DNA of 64,000 nucleotides from Candidatus Trichofilum aggregatum (GTDB lineage Bacteria > Chloroflexota > Anaerolineae > Promineifilales > Promineifilaceae), in NCBI GenBank assembly GCA_016716885.1, contig JADJUV010000007.1:35888-99887 (forward strand). Direction: 5' to 3'. The position numbers were made by a program, and so were the translations under genes. Below, piece after piece: positions 42,566-50,920 of this stretch (position 1 is the stretch's first letter; every line of letters starts with the position of its first letter). The notes under the pieces are model-generated. The model saw nothing but the letters and a program-made list of their open reading frames with translations. It ran no database searches and was not told the DNA's origin.

Positions 42566-43816
42566 ATAGTGGCTAATTGGCAAATCGGCCACAATAACTA
42601 CAAATGAACGACTACTCGTGGCCTGTGAGGGATCGGTTACGCTGACAGTCACCGTCGTTTGCCCGACCCAATTCTGAGCTGGATTGATGTCAATATACCG
42701 ATTGTTATCTAATGTGACACCAGCCCCAGCCGCTGGGCTGTTCGTAATTTGAAAAATTAGCTGGTTATCCGGTTGATCATCATTAACATAGGCCCACAAA
42801 TCAATGGCATTATTGCGTACCGTGTTCATTTGGAGAAACTGATTCGGTAGTTCAGCAAACGTTGGGGTGAGATTGGGACGGGGCCAGCCCAAGTCATACA
42901 AAATAGCCAGAGCCACTGGACCAGGATGGTCAATCACTTCACCAGGTTGAATAAATGGTGTCATCAACGCATTTGTCGTACCGGTAGGGAATGCGGATTC
43001 ATCCAGATAATGGAAGCTGTAACTCCACCAAGTTGTTGGTGCATTCAACTTGGCTGGCGCATTACCGTTCGCGGCTATCGTCGAGGGGCCAGAAAAGAAA
43101 ATATTATCACTGGTCATCTGTGTATATAGAGCGGGAGATGGGTTGGGAAAGATGGCTGTGTTTATCAGTTGTTGATTGTTCCCGTTGAAAATGAAAATGT
43201 CATAGATTTTAGGATCGTAACCATTAGACCCAGTTCCCCATTGACCATTGCCACTTTGCGGGTAATAACGAAATGAATGGCCAAAGCCTAGACCAAGGCC
43301 AATCTGGCGCAAAGCTACAGTGACAAAATCATACTGGGTAGCAGATGGATTGCCATCAGTGCCAAAATACCAATTGGGCAGACTGCTATCAAAGATAATT
43401 TGCGTTATCCCCTCGCATTCTACGCAATGGGTATGACCTTCAATGGCATGCACTAAAACCAGGGGGTACCAGGCGTAAGGCACTGGCATCGAACTCGATG
43501 GGCCACTCCAAACAAGAATAGAGGTCGAAGCTAGCGGAACTTGAGAAGGTGTACCCCAGGTCGCGTTAATTTTGATGGGCGGGACAGAGCTTATCAGCGG
43601 CTCCCAAATATTGGCGGCATGTTCCAGGGCTGTTTGGGCGGCCGCGGGCCAGGTCCCTTCGTAGATGATTTCGATGGTAGCGCTGTTCGGAGTAAATGGT
43701 TCTGTCTCTAATAACTGATTTGGGTTACCCGCGCCAACGAGGGGAGAGTAAATAACTCCGCTTAATAGACTAATCAGTAAAACAAATGTGACTTTTTTCA
43801 TGATAGTTTTCTTCAA
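42542..43816 (-). CDS. Secreted zincin-like protein with degenerate active site
   Basis: 424 residues with a signal peptide (TFVLLISLLSGVIYSPLVGAG). The middle resembles secreted zinc metallopeptidases of the lethal-factor/matrixin-like type, where HEIGHxLGF is expected. Here the helix reads TVALRQIGLGLGFGHSF: the first His is Arg, the Glu is Gln and the second His is Leu. The catalytic zinc site is therefore lost, unless the sequence is in error. The downstream block ALMTPFIQPGEVIDHPGPVA followed by LAILYDLGW is the conserved family ending. A cadherin/Ig-like domain closes the protein (DINPAQNWVGQTTVTVSVTD). Probably a surface or extracellular binding protein. Confidence 0.75.
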   Translation of the reverse strand: MKKTIMKKVTFVLLISLLSGVIYSPLVGAGNPNQLLETEPFTPNSATIEIIYEGTWPAAAQTALEHAANIWEPLISSVPPIKINATWGTPSQVPLASTSILVWSGPSSSMPVPYAWYPLVLVHAIEGHTHCVECEGITQIIFDSSLPNWYFGTDGNPSATQYDFVTVALRQIGLGLGFGHSFRYYPQSGNGQWGTGSNGYDPKIYDIFIFNGNNQQLINTAIFPNPSPALYTQMTSDNIFFSGPSTIAANGNAPAKLNAPTTWWSYSFHYLDESAFPTGTTNALMTPFIQPGEVIDHPGPVALAILYDLGWPRPNLTPTFAELPNQFLQMNTVRNNAIDLWAYVNDDQPDNQLIFQITNSPAAGAGVTLDNNRYIDINPAQNWVGQTTVTVSVTDPSQATSSRSFVVIVADLPISHYLPVIWRH

Positions 43817-44230
43817 ATTCTGGACAAATAAAAATTAACGGCCCAACATCTTTAAACGTCGAAATTTTGGTCAAGGCAAATCTGGTGAAACCGCAAGGTT
43901 TGCAAGGACTGACCAGTGGAAGAAACTTTCGGAAGGGGCGGATCGCGCCCAACCACCGCCAATCTATGGTTTCAGACTGCGGTTCTTAATTCGGCAAAAC
44001 ATCCTCGCCATCGCCTAACCAAGTTTAGACCAGGTTAGGTCTTCTCGAAACATTTCATCTCTCAAAGAAATTAGGAAACTGATCCGTCCCGTCACCCCTC
44101 CAATCTATGGTTCATTGCGCTTTTAACCTCCTGAACGGACAGAAGCTCCTGGCCCTTCCTCTCGCTTTTGCATCTCCACACAAACCTCCACCTGGACGGG
44201 AATCCGTCCCATACAAAATCTGCTAAGGTG
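43817..44230. other. Spacer with a degenerate small ORF
   Basis: At about 44120-44232 (minus) the sequence reads MTP-stop-QILYG and, in a shifted frame, RIPVQVEVCVEMQKREE. This looks like a decayed copy of the small ORF at 44231-44365. CAATCTATGGTT occurs twice (43960, 44100). Nothing else coding is seen. Confidence 0.5.
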
Positions 44231-44365
44231 TCATTGTTGGTTCCTTTGGCGCAGCAACCGCGCCTGAAAGCGAATGGAAAGCTCCTTACTCACCCGATTA
44301 TGCCGACCCCCGGCCCTAACCTGTATCGGAATGGTGTGCCAGGATAAAATTTGATAAGGTGTCAT
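44231..44365 (-). CDS. Small protein resembling the N-terminus of virulence-factor-domain proteins
   Basis: 44 codons: MTPYQILSWHTIPIQVRAGG, then RHNRVSKELSIRFQARLL. The QILSWHTIPIQV opening resembles the short virulence-factor domain (YQILYW..IPAQV). AAAGGAG lies upstream and the ORF starts 5 bp after the stop of the preceding acidic-protein gene, so translation is plausible. It is shorter than the usual family length and may be a fragment. A second, broken version follows at about 44120-44232. Confidence 0.45.
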   Translation of the reverse strand: MTPYQILSWHTIPIQVRAGGRHNRVSKELSIRFQARLLRQRNQQ

Positions 44366-44370
44366 AACGT

Positions 44371-45270
44371 TTACGCGCTCCTTTTGACAGGGTTCAACGC
44401 TGCGCCTTTATCCATCAAATCCGGCCAATTTACCTGAATCACATCCCAGCCACCAAACGGACTTCGTTTCATGCGCAGGCGAACCTGCCGCTCGATGGTG
44501 ATTCCCTGGCCCAGATCAGGCGGTAGCCGCTCCCAAGAAAGGGTCATTTGCACCCAGGCTTCATCCCCCTCTACCTGGCTACTGAGGGCATCTTGGGTAA
44601 AGGCCAAAATGATGGGGTTCTGGGCATAAAAGGCCTCCACCATCTGGCGGAAATCAGCTAAGGTGGCAGGTTGCGCGGCCGCGTCATATAACACGTCTGC
44701 ATCTATCACCTCTTCCATCATCTCCTGATTCCAGGTAAAAAGCCCTTGCAGAAAATGTTCCGCCCAAAACTTACTGTCATATTCATCACTGGGGTGAAAA
44801 TCTTCATAAATGAAGCCGTGCATCATACCTTCGATGCGAATGTTGTCCATCTCTTCATCGAGAAATTCTTCCGCGATAAAGCGATACATTTCCGTCTCAT
44901 CTACGTCAGTCAGAAAATCCAGATGAATGCCGTTTTCAATAAGCAGTTCAAATAGTTGTTCCAATTCCGCTTCCAAATCATCCTCGGCAATGTCGGCCAG
45001 AGGTTTAATAACGGGATTACCGATAAATTCGCGGATGGTTATCTGCTCCGCATCTTCAAATTGCCGCTCAAACTCAGCCACATAATCAAGCCATTCCCCT
45101 TCCACTTCGGGCGGCAATTCCATTTCTTCATCCGAAAAAATCATGCCGTACTGCTCTTCAAGTTCCCGCTTCTTTTTCTCATTGAGGATACGCTGGATAC
45201 GATCTTGTTCGTTTTCGTCTTCAAATGATGAGTCATCGCCCAACCCTATTTGCTGGGGGGGGGGGGGCAA
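44371..45270 (-). CDS. Acidic protein of unknown function
   Basis: I do not recognise this protein. The open frame is 299 residues and very acidic in its first two thirds (EDENEQDRIQRILNEKKKR, EEMELPPEVEGEWLDYVAEF, AEDDLEAELEQLFELLIEN). The last 110 residues (LADFRQMVEAFYAQNPIILA to GGWDVIQVNWPD) resemble a SnoaL/NTF2-like fold, with a closing beta strand after RQVRLRMKRSPFGG. The first residues (MPPPPQQ) are translated from a G13 tract at 45255-45267, so the start is unreliable and the true N-terminus may be elsewhere. It is followed closely by the small ORF at 44231. Confidence 0.6.
   Translation of the reverse strand: MPPPPQQIGLGDDSSFEDENEQDRIQRILNEKKKRELEEQYGMIFSDEEMELPPEVEGEWLDYVAEFERQFEDAEQITIREFIGNPVIKPLADIAEDDLEAELEQLFELLIENGIHLDFLTDVDETEMYRFIAEEFLDEEMDNIRIEGMMHGFIYEDFHPSDEYDSKFWAEHFLQGLFTWNQEMMEEVIDADVLYDAAAQPATLADFRQMVEAFYAQNPIILAFTQDALSSQVEGDEAWVQMTLSWERLPPDLGQGITIERQVRLRMKRSPFGGWDVIQVNWPDLMDKGAALNPVKRSA
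45255..45267. other. G13 homopolymer at the start of the acidic-protein gene
   Basis: Thirteen G in a row, the third such tract in the window. It disturbs the 5' end of the minus-strand gene. The spacer 45271-45465 has no gene. Confidence 0.7.
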
Positions 45271-45465
45271 GGGGCGAGTATGGTCAGACTCAACCCGGTA
45301 ATTCCTAGCAACCTGTCGGAGAAAGAAATTACACAGAGATTCACGGTGGGAGCATGGTGAAGCGTAGACGGTGATCGGTACCCAAAAGAAAGACAGGACT
45401 TTTCTTGAAACTTCTGATTGACCAACACTCTATAAGTTCCCGACAATGAATATCAACCCGCAAAG

Positions 45466-46573
45466 TTATTCTTCATACAAAACGCGCAGACGCAGGCGCC
45501 ATTCTTCATAGGAGAGGATGTCGGTACTATCACTGAATAAGTCTATGCTACCAATCCGCGGCCGCAACAACAAATTTTTCACCGCTTCATCCTCTATCTG
45601 CCCTTCCAACGCCCCAATGACCCCATTAAAGGTAATCACCCGGAAAGGCCGATTAAAATAAGGACAACGTTGGTCGCCACTGGCTCGGTTAAAGCCAACT
45701 CATTGTGGCGGGTTGCCAGGGTTTCGTAGGCTGGCACCAGGTAGTTTTCCGCTCCGGCCATGTTTCAGCGTGCAAAGCCTGGCGCAACAATGGTTCTAAC
45801 TCGGTCGCCCCGGGTAGCTGTTTGAAGGCGGTGCCAAACCATTTGGGGTAAGGCGCATAGGTTCGGTGCATAAGAAACCAGAGGCGCATGATGTCACGCA
45901 CCAACCGTGCCCCAATCAGGGCCGAACCCAGCTCATCCCCGGCCAGCCCAGCCCGCCCCATGAGATGCTCTTCCTGGCTGATGCGCGTCCAGGCCGAGGC
46001 CAGTTGGTAGAGCCAGACATCGTGCGGGTAATAATGAAAGCGGCCGCGTACCTGCTCCAACCCCAGACCATCATAAAAAACCGGGCCTGTGGTCAGGGTA
46101 CGCAATTTTTGTTCCGGGAAGGTTAACCAGTCGGCGATTTCAAGCGGCCGCGACAGGTCAAAATTCAGATACGCCCGGATAAAACCAGGTAGCGTATGAA
46201 CAGTGACCCGGTGGTTGATTGGCCCCTCGCTGATGGGTTGCAGCAGTTGGGTGACACCTTCTTCGGCAAGGGGCGGGGTGAAATTGGTAGGGTAACCCTT
46301 GAATTCATAGGGCAACTGGAGTGCCAGGGTGTCGTGAATGGCCTGGGCGTGGCGGGTGTGGTCAGCCTCATCGAGAAAAAGAAGCAAACGCGGCCCCCAA
46401 TGGTGATCGGTGGACATGGCATCGTCAAAACCCAACACCTCGGAGCCGCTATCTATGAGCGCGGCCGCGTGGCCCAGCCCCGGAAAGTGGGTATCAAGCA
46501 GCGGCCGCACCACTTCTTGATAAAACTGTTGGCTCAACTGTTTACCAGAAAGAAAGGGCAATGAATCGTTCAT
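45466..46573 (-). CDS. DUF4037-family protein (two frame breaks)
   Basis: The uninterrupted part (from ATG 46573) matches DUF4037: LIDSGSEVLGFDDAMSTDHH, WGPRLLLFLDE, a long middle, and WLYQLASAWTRISQEEHLMG. DUF4037 proteins have a nucleotidyltransferase-like core (GSEVLGFDD...STDHHWGPR). The frame then ends early. Adding a base near 45749 restores ERENYLVPAYETLATRHNEL. Adding one near 45695 restores GFNRASGDQRCPYFNRPFRV and a C-terminus ending in RLRLRVLYEE at 45466. The repaired protein is about 368 residues. Function unknown; catalysis of nucleotidyl transfer is only an inference from the fold. Confidence 0.75.
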
Positions 46574-46911
46574 GGGGCTGTCGTCCTAACCTGAGCGAAT
46601 GGGTACACGTTCGGTCGAGTTACATCAACGGATTGGGAAACAAACGGATTTTCCAGAGGTCGCATTTAATCCGTTCCTTTCAAAATCCGTTGATGTCATT
46701 CACAATGGCCCAAAATTGTCTCTGGACTGAACGGTTACGCGAATGGCAACGAAAAACAGGCGTGGCCGCAACTGTCATCAATAAGGGGATAACACGGACA
46801 AGGCGGTTAGCAGCGATGCCCACACGAGGTTGCGCCATTCAGGGGTAAGGCGGTGAAGATTCACCGGCTTGTCTATACGAAAATAGAGGCTGGTGCAAAA
46901 GGCTTTAAGAT
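46574..46911. other. Spacer with an inverted repeat
   Basis: ACATCAACGGATTGGGAAAC and its partial complement AAAATCCGTTGATGT (46623-46697) form an interrupted hairpin. No convincing gene; the plus-strand open frame here has no family features. Confidence 0.55.
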
Positions 46912-47633
46912 TCAGGCGAACATACAACTTTTCAACATGGCCTCATATTGGCTGAGCGCGGCCGCAACTCCATCCACCCACTCCTTCACCTCTTCCTGGC
47001 TCAACACCTGGCGGGACAACACGGCAAAAGCGGCAATACTCATCCGCTCCGGCTCGTCGTGGGTGTAAACAAAACGGGGTTCGGTCATGGTCGCGGCCGC
47101 GAGACGCAAAATAGCCAACAAATCGTCATGACCCAGCTCCTCACACAAAGCCAAATCGTCGAGCACATCAGCCGCGTGCGCGGCCGCGTGTGCCCAGCCA
47201 TTTCCTGGCACATACCCCCGCAAATCCTTCTCCTGGGGCAGATAGGCAAACACCCGTGCCTTCACCTGATGAATTTCGGCGGCTGATAGAAACGGTTTTT
47301 CTCGGTGACGCGCCAACATGAGGGGCAAAAGGAGTAGGGAAAAGGTGCGCGTATAGACCCAATCACCCTCGGCCTCACCCAACCCCGTGATACAGATGCT
47401 CATCGTCTACGGCCTGCATAAACAGGCGACGTAACACACCCTCATCCAGCCACCCAGGACTCAATCCAGGTGGCAAAGGCGGGGTAAATCAGGCCATCAC
47501 GGAGTTCGTGGTCTACTGAACCGATAAACCGCATCATGGCCGTGAGCAGATCGGGTTGTTCTGCGGCCGCGGGTGGGGCAAATTCGTTGGCTGCTAGTTG
47601 TTGCAGGCGGTTTTTGAGGGTGAGTTCGTTCAT
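46912..47633 (-). CDS. DUF2785-family protein (two frame breaks)
   Basis: Three frames make one DUF2785-like protein. From ATG 47633: the N-terminal part ending in SVDHELRDGLIYPAFATWIE. After a shift near 47453: WLDEGVLRRLFMQAVDDEHL. After a second near 47384: GEAEGDWVYTRTFSLLLLPL, then LPQEKDLRGYVPGNGWAHAA and AAHAADVLDDLAL. The GWAHAxAHAAD block is the family hallmark, possibly a metal site. The breaks here look like extra bases in G-runs, unlike the losses elsewhere. Function unknown. Four GCGGCCGC sites. Confidence 0.7.
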
Positions 47634-47941
47634 ACGGGTGAGTTTCGGGTTTGGGACTGAAGAGAGTGTATCCGCAAGGTCGGAATTTTAGCTCTGAAAC
47701 AAGATTGCAGCGATAATAAGATTTCTACATCTTTCCCCAGACTTCGCTTGGAAAAAAGGTGTAAACATAGATTGGAAGAACACGGATAAAAGCAAAGCCA
47801 TCGGTGTTTCTTCTATCAGAGTTCCCCATGGGCGGGGTGCTCACCAAGAGGAATGAAGATTTTAACCACAGATTTCCCAGATTTACACAGATTTTTCTTT
47901 TCTCTGCGTCTCTGCGGTTCGATATTCCCAGAAGAGGCCCT

Positions 47942-48703
47942 ATGATCCGCGCTGAAAGTCTCCATTGCCCTAACTGTACTGCTCCCTTACACCTGCAAAA
48001 TAAACAGGCACTGGTGGCTTGTCTGTATTGCAATTCAACCGTTCACATCACCTACAAGGACATGGCCCCGCCCGCGGCCGCGACCCGGCCCGATGTCTCG
48101 CCAGAGGTGGTGGATGAGGTGAAACGGCTGTTGGTGCTGGGGTTACGCACGAAGGCGATAGAATATTATGCCCAACAAGCCCAGGTCAGTGAGGGGGACG
48201 CGGCCGCGGCGGTGGCGACTCTCCATGCCAGTCTCGGCTACGCCCCACCCCTCAGCAACCTCGGCTTACTCATGCTTATGGGCTTATTACTGCTTAGTCT
48301 GGCCGGTGTACTGGCGGGCATGATCCTGTTGTTAACCGGACAAACCCTACTGGGTGGCGGCGTGACCCTGGCCGCCATCCTTTTTGCCGGTCTGAATACC
48401 CTGGCTTTTGGTCGTGGGCTGCCGGGTTATTTATTGCTCCAGCGGGGCCAACCGGCGCAAGCGGTCATCAAAAAAATCTGGCCGATTCGTACCTTCGCCG
48501 TGCGCGGGCAACAGGCTCAACTGCAACGGTTTTTGCTGGAAATACACCTGCCCCAGCAACCAGTCTATCAGGCCGAAGCCAATGGCATTGTGTCCGCACA
48601 ATCCCAGCCAAAATTTCTGCCTGAGTCGCGCCTGTCCGTCAAAGTAGACCCGACCAACCGACAAAATATCGTAATTATTGGCCCGCTGGAACATGGGAAG
48701 TGA
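47942..48703 (+). CDS. Zinc-ribbon membrane protein
   Basis: 253 residues. The N-terminus has a CPNC...CLYC zinc ribbon (SLHCPNCTAPLHLQNKQALV, ACLYCNSTV). A helical segment resembling a ribosomal L7/L12 C-terminal-like helix pair (VVDEVKRLLVLGLRTKAIEY) follows. Then come two transmembrane helices (LLMLMGLLLLSLAGVLAGMI and GGGVTLAAILFAGLNTLAFG), and a beta-rich C-terminal domain (LQRFLLEIHLPQQPVYQAEA). ATG 47942 follows AAGAGG and starts right at the ribbon, so the longer frame to 47804 is not supported. Function unknown. Confidence 0.72.
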   Translation: MIRAESLHCPNCTAPLHLQNKQALVACLYCNSTVHITYKDMAPPAAATRPDVSPEVVDEVKRLLVLGLRTKAIEYYAQQAQVSEGDAAAAVATLHASLGYAPPLSNLGLLMLMGLLLLSLAGVLAGMILLLTGQTLLGGGVTLAAILFAGLNTLAFGRGLPGYLLLQRGQPAQAVIKKIWPIRTFAVRGQQAQLQRFLLEIHLPQQPVYQAEANGIVSAQSQPKFLPESRLSVKVDPTNRQNIVIIGPLEHGK

Positions 48704-48772
48704 GCATTTCAGCCGGTCAGCTTTCTGGCTGACTCGCTATAGCTGTTCAGGTAATCATTTCGGCTTTTTCTG

Positions 48773-48822
48773 TGCTGACCGCTTAGCGGGCTGGTACTAG
48801 CCGCCAGCGGTCACTACTGAAC
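48773..48822. repeat. REP element, GACCGCTT family (copy 4, degenerate)
   Basis: GCTGACCGCTTAGCGGGC with CCAGCGGTCACTAC and mismatches in the centre. It lies between the zinc-ribbon and P450 genes. Confidence 0.65.
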
Positions 48823-48881
48823 TTTCTGAGTTGCTGATAACTCGCTACTCGCCCACTCGCTTCCCCCCAAGGAGTTATTTC

Positions 48882-50060
48882 ATGCTTGATTTTGATCCCC
48901 GTTCACCGGTTTTCCGTAGCAACCCATATCCGTTTTATGACATGTTGCGGAGCTTTGCCCCTATGTTTTACTGGGAAGCATGGGGCATGTGGTTTCTCAC
49001 CCGGTATGATGATTGTGCTGCTCTGCTTCGTGATGCCCGCCTGGGACATTATGAAGGCCAATACAGTTTCCCGGAGTCGCAACGGGCGCTGGTAGAGATG
49101 CAAAAGGAGTGGTTACTGCTGAAGAACCCCCCCGATCACACTCGTTTGCGGGGGTTGGTTCATAAAGCGTTTACGCCGCGCATGGTTGAACAGATGCGGC
49201 AACAGGTACAAACGATCACGGATTCTCTCCTGGACAAAATTGTGGCCGAAGGGGAAGGTGATTTAATCGCGGGGCTGGCTTATCCTTTGCCCGTGACTGT
49301 TATTGCCGCTTTGTTGGGTATTCCCGCCGAGGATCATGATCAGTTTCATGTCTGGTCGGATGCGTTGGCTCGCAGTTTAGACCTGACAGAAGTGACAGAG
49401 GTGTACGAAAAGGCATCGGCCGCGGCCGCGGAGCTGACTGACTACCTGCGCCGTATCGTGGCCCAGCGACGGGGCCATTTGCGGGATGATCTGCTCAGTG
49501 CGCTCATTGCCGCCGAAGAAGCGGGCGACCGCCTGAGCGAAGAAGAGCTTTACGCGACTTGTGCCTTACTCCTGGTAGCCGGACACGAAACCACCATTAA
49601 TCTCATCGGCAATGGCACACTGGCCCTGCTCCAGAACCCGGAAGCATGGCAACAGCTTCAAAGCAACCCCACTTTGATCAAAACGGCGGTTGAGGAATTG
49701 TTACGTTATGACAGCCCGGTACAAATGACCAGTCGCATGGCTCTTGAAGATATGGAAATCCGGGGCCAGACGGTGCGACGAGGGCAACAGGTGGCCTTTT
49801 TGTTGGGCGCGGCCAACCATGATCCGGAGCGGTTTGCCCAACCCGGCACACTCGATCTGAGCCGTGATCCCAACCCGCATCTGGCCTTTGGTAATGGCAT
49901 TCATTACTGTCTAGGGGCGCCCTTAGCCCGGTTGGAAGGGCAAATCGCCATCAGCACCCTGCTACGCCGATTGCCCCATCTGCGGCTCGCCACCGAAACA
50001 CCCACCTACCGTGACAATTACGTTTTACGGGGGCTGGAAAGCCTGAAGGTCATTTTTTAG
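48882..50060 (+). CDS. Cytochrome P450
   Basis: 392-residue soluble bacterial P450. Diagnostic elements: I-helix AGHETT (233-238), K-helix ExxR in EELLRY (E272, R275), and the heme-binding loop FGNGIHYC with proximal Cys343 and the following LGAPLARLE. N-terminal FDPRSPVFRSNPYPFYDMLR is typical of class I (CYP107/CYP102-unlike) enzymes, which need a separate ferredoxin and reductase; neither is adjacent. ATG 48882 has AAGGAG at 48869-48874. It probably hydroxylates a small molecule; substrate unknown. An isolated gene, not in an obvious biosynthetic cluster. Confidence 0.92.
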   Translation: MLDFDPRSPVFRSNPYPFYDMLRSFAPMFYWEAWGMWFLTRYDDCAALLRDARLGHYEGQYSFPESQRALVEMQKEWLLLKNPPDHTRLRGLVHKAFTPRMVEQMRQQVQTITDSLLDKIVAEGEGDLIAGLAYPLPVTVIAALLGIPAEDHDQFHVWSDALARSLDLTEVTEVYEKASAAAAELTDYLRRIVAQRRGHLRDDLLSALIAAEEAGDRLSEEELYATCALLLVAGHETTINLIGNGTLALLQNPEAWQQLQSNPTLIKTAVEELLRYDSPVQMTSRMALEDMEIRGQTVRRGQQVAFLLGAANHDPERFAQPGTLDLSRDPNPHLAFGNGIHYCLGAPLARLEGQIAISTLLRRLPHLRLATETPTYRDNYVLRGLESLKVIF

Positions 50061-50123
50061 GCTATTGGGGTTTGGTGCAAAAGGAACCTGTCCACGCTTA
50101 CAAGCCAGTTTGGGGGTTGTAGA

Positions 50124-50168
50124 GTGGTTTTAGCAGGGCCGCGCTAGCCCGCTAAAGCGGTCACTATG
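50124..50168. repeat. REP element, GACCGCTT family (copy 5, half-degenerate)
   Basis: Right arm GCTAGCCCGCTAAAGCGGTC is intact while the left arm is decayed. It lies between the convergent P450 and HAD genes. Confidence 0.65.
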
Positions 50169-50196
50169 AACCATCCACCCAATGATGTTTCTGAAT

Positions 50197-50802
50197 TTAT
50201 CGTTGCAAACGGGCTTCGATAGCGGCGATGGCCTGGTTGGTGTCGTGGAAAAGGATGCCAGAAAGGCCGAATTCGTTCGCGGCCGCGACATGTCCCTCTA
50301 CATCATCCAGAAAAATCACCTCGGCGGGCTGTACCCCTAATCGTTCGCAGGTGAGGGCAAAAATACGTGGGTCAGGTTTTTCCAGACCCACTTCATGGGA
50401 GTAAATAATCAGGTCGCACATGTCCTCAAACCCATAAGCGGCCTGCTCCTTCTCCCGTGCCCCCACAAAACTGTTGCTAAGAATGGCGGTCTGGTAACGC
50501 GGCCGCAAACCAGCAAAGTAATCAGCCAGTTCCCCATTGAGCGTGCCCAGATACTCCCGCCAGATGTCCGCCATAAACGCGTTGACCTCTGCTTCACTCA
50601 TGCTCATGATACGGCCTATCTCCCGGTGAACCTCGGCTTCCGAAAGCGTGCCCAGACTACCACCCTGCCACACCGGGCTGAGCCGCTCATTGAGTTGGCC
50701 TGGTTGCAGATTCAGCCGCTGTTCCCATGAGGCGATAATACCCAGGTCAGGCGTATTTTCCAGTACACCACCTATATCGAATACAACTGCGTGAATGGTC
50801 AT
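50197..50802 (-). CDS. HAD-superfamily hydrolase
   Basis: 201 residues with the HAD Rossmann fold and a C1 helical cap. Motif I is VVFDIGGVLENT with nucleophile D9; the usual second Asp is replaced by Gly, as in the common FDxGGVL subgroup. Motif II is AILSNSFVG, motif III is the Lys in GLEKPDPRIF, and motif IV is VIFLDDVEGHVAAANEFG. It resembles epoxide-hydrolase-N-terminal-like phosphatases and haloacid dehalogenase-like phosphatases of subclass I. Substrate unknown. Two GCGGCCGC sites. The 118 bases to the next gene contain an AGTTCCC tandem repeat (50861-50905). Confidence 0.87.
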   Translation of the reverse strand: MTIHAVVFDIGGVLENTPDLGIIASWEQRLNLQPGQLNERLSPVWQGGSLGTLSEAEVHREIGRIMSMSEAEVNAFMADIWREYLGTLNGELADYFAGLRPRYQTAILSNSFVGAREKEQAAYGFEDMCDLIIYSHEVGLEKPDPRIFALTCERLGVQPAEVIFLDDVEGHVAAANEFGLSGILFHDTNQAIAAIEARLQR

Positions 50803-50920
50803 TTACTGCTCCTGGGAGAAAAGTGGCAAGTGGCAGGATGCAAGTGGCGAGTGGCGAGTTCCCAGAGTTCCCATAGTTCCCTCAAGTTCCCCCAGTTCCC
50901 CTCCCTCCTGTTACCCCTCA

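Noticed and set aside
46561..46848. Plus-strand ORF of 95 codons between two minus-strand genes
   Set aside because: Overlaps an inverted repeat and shows no family features or ribosome site.
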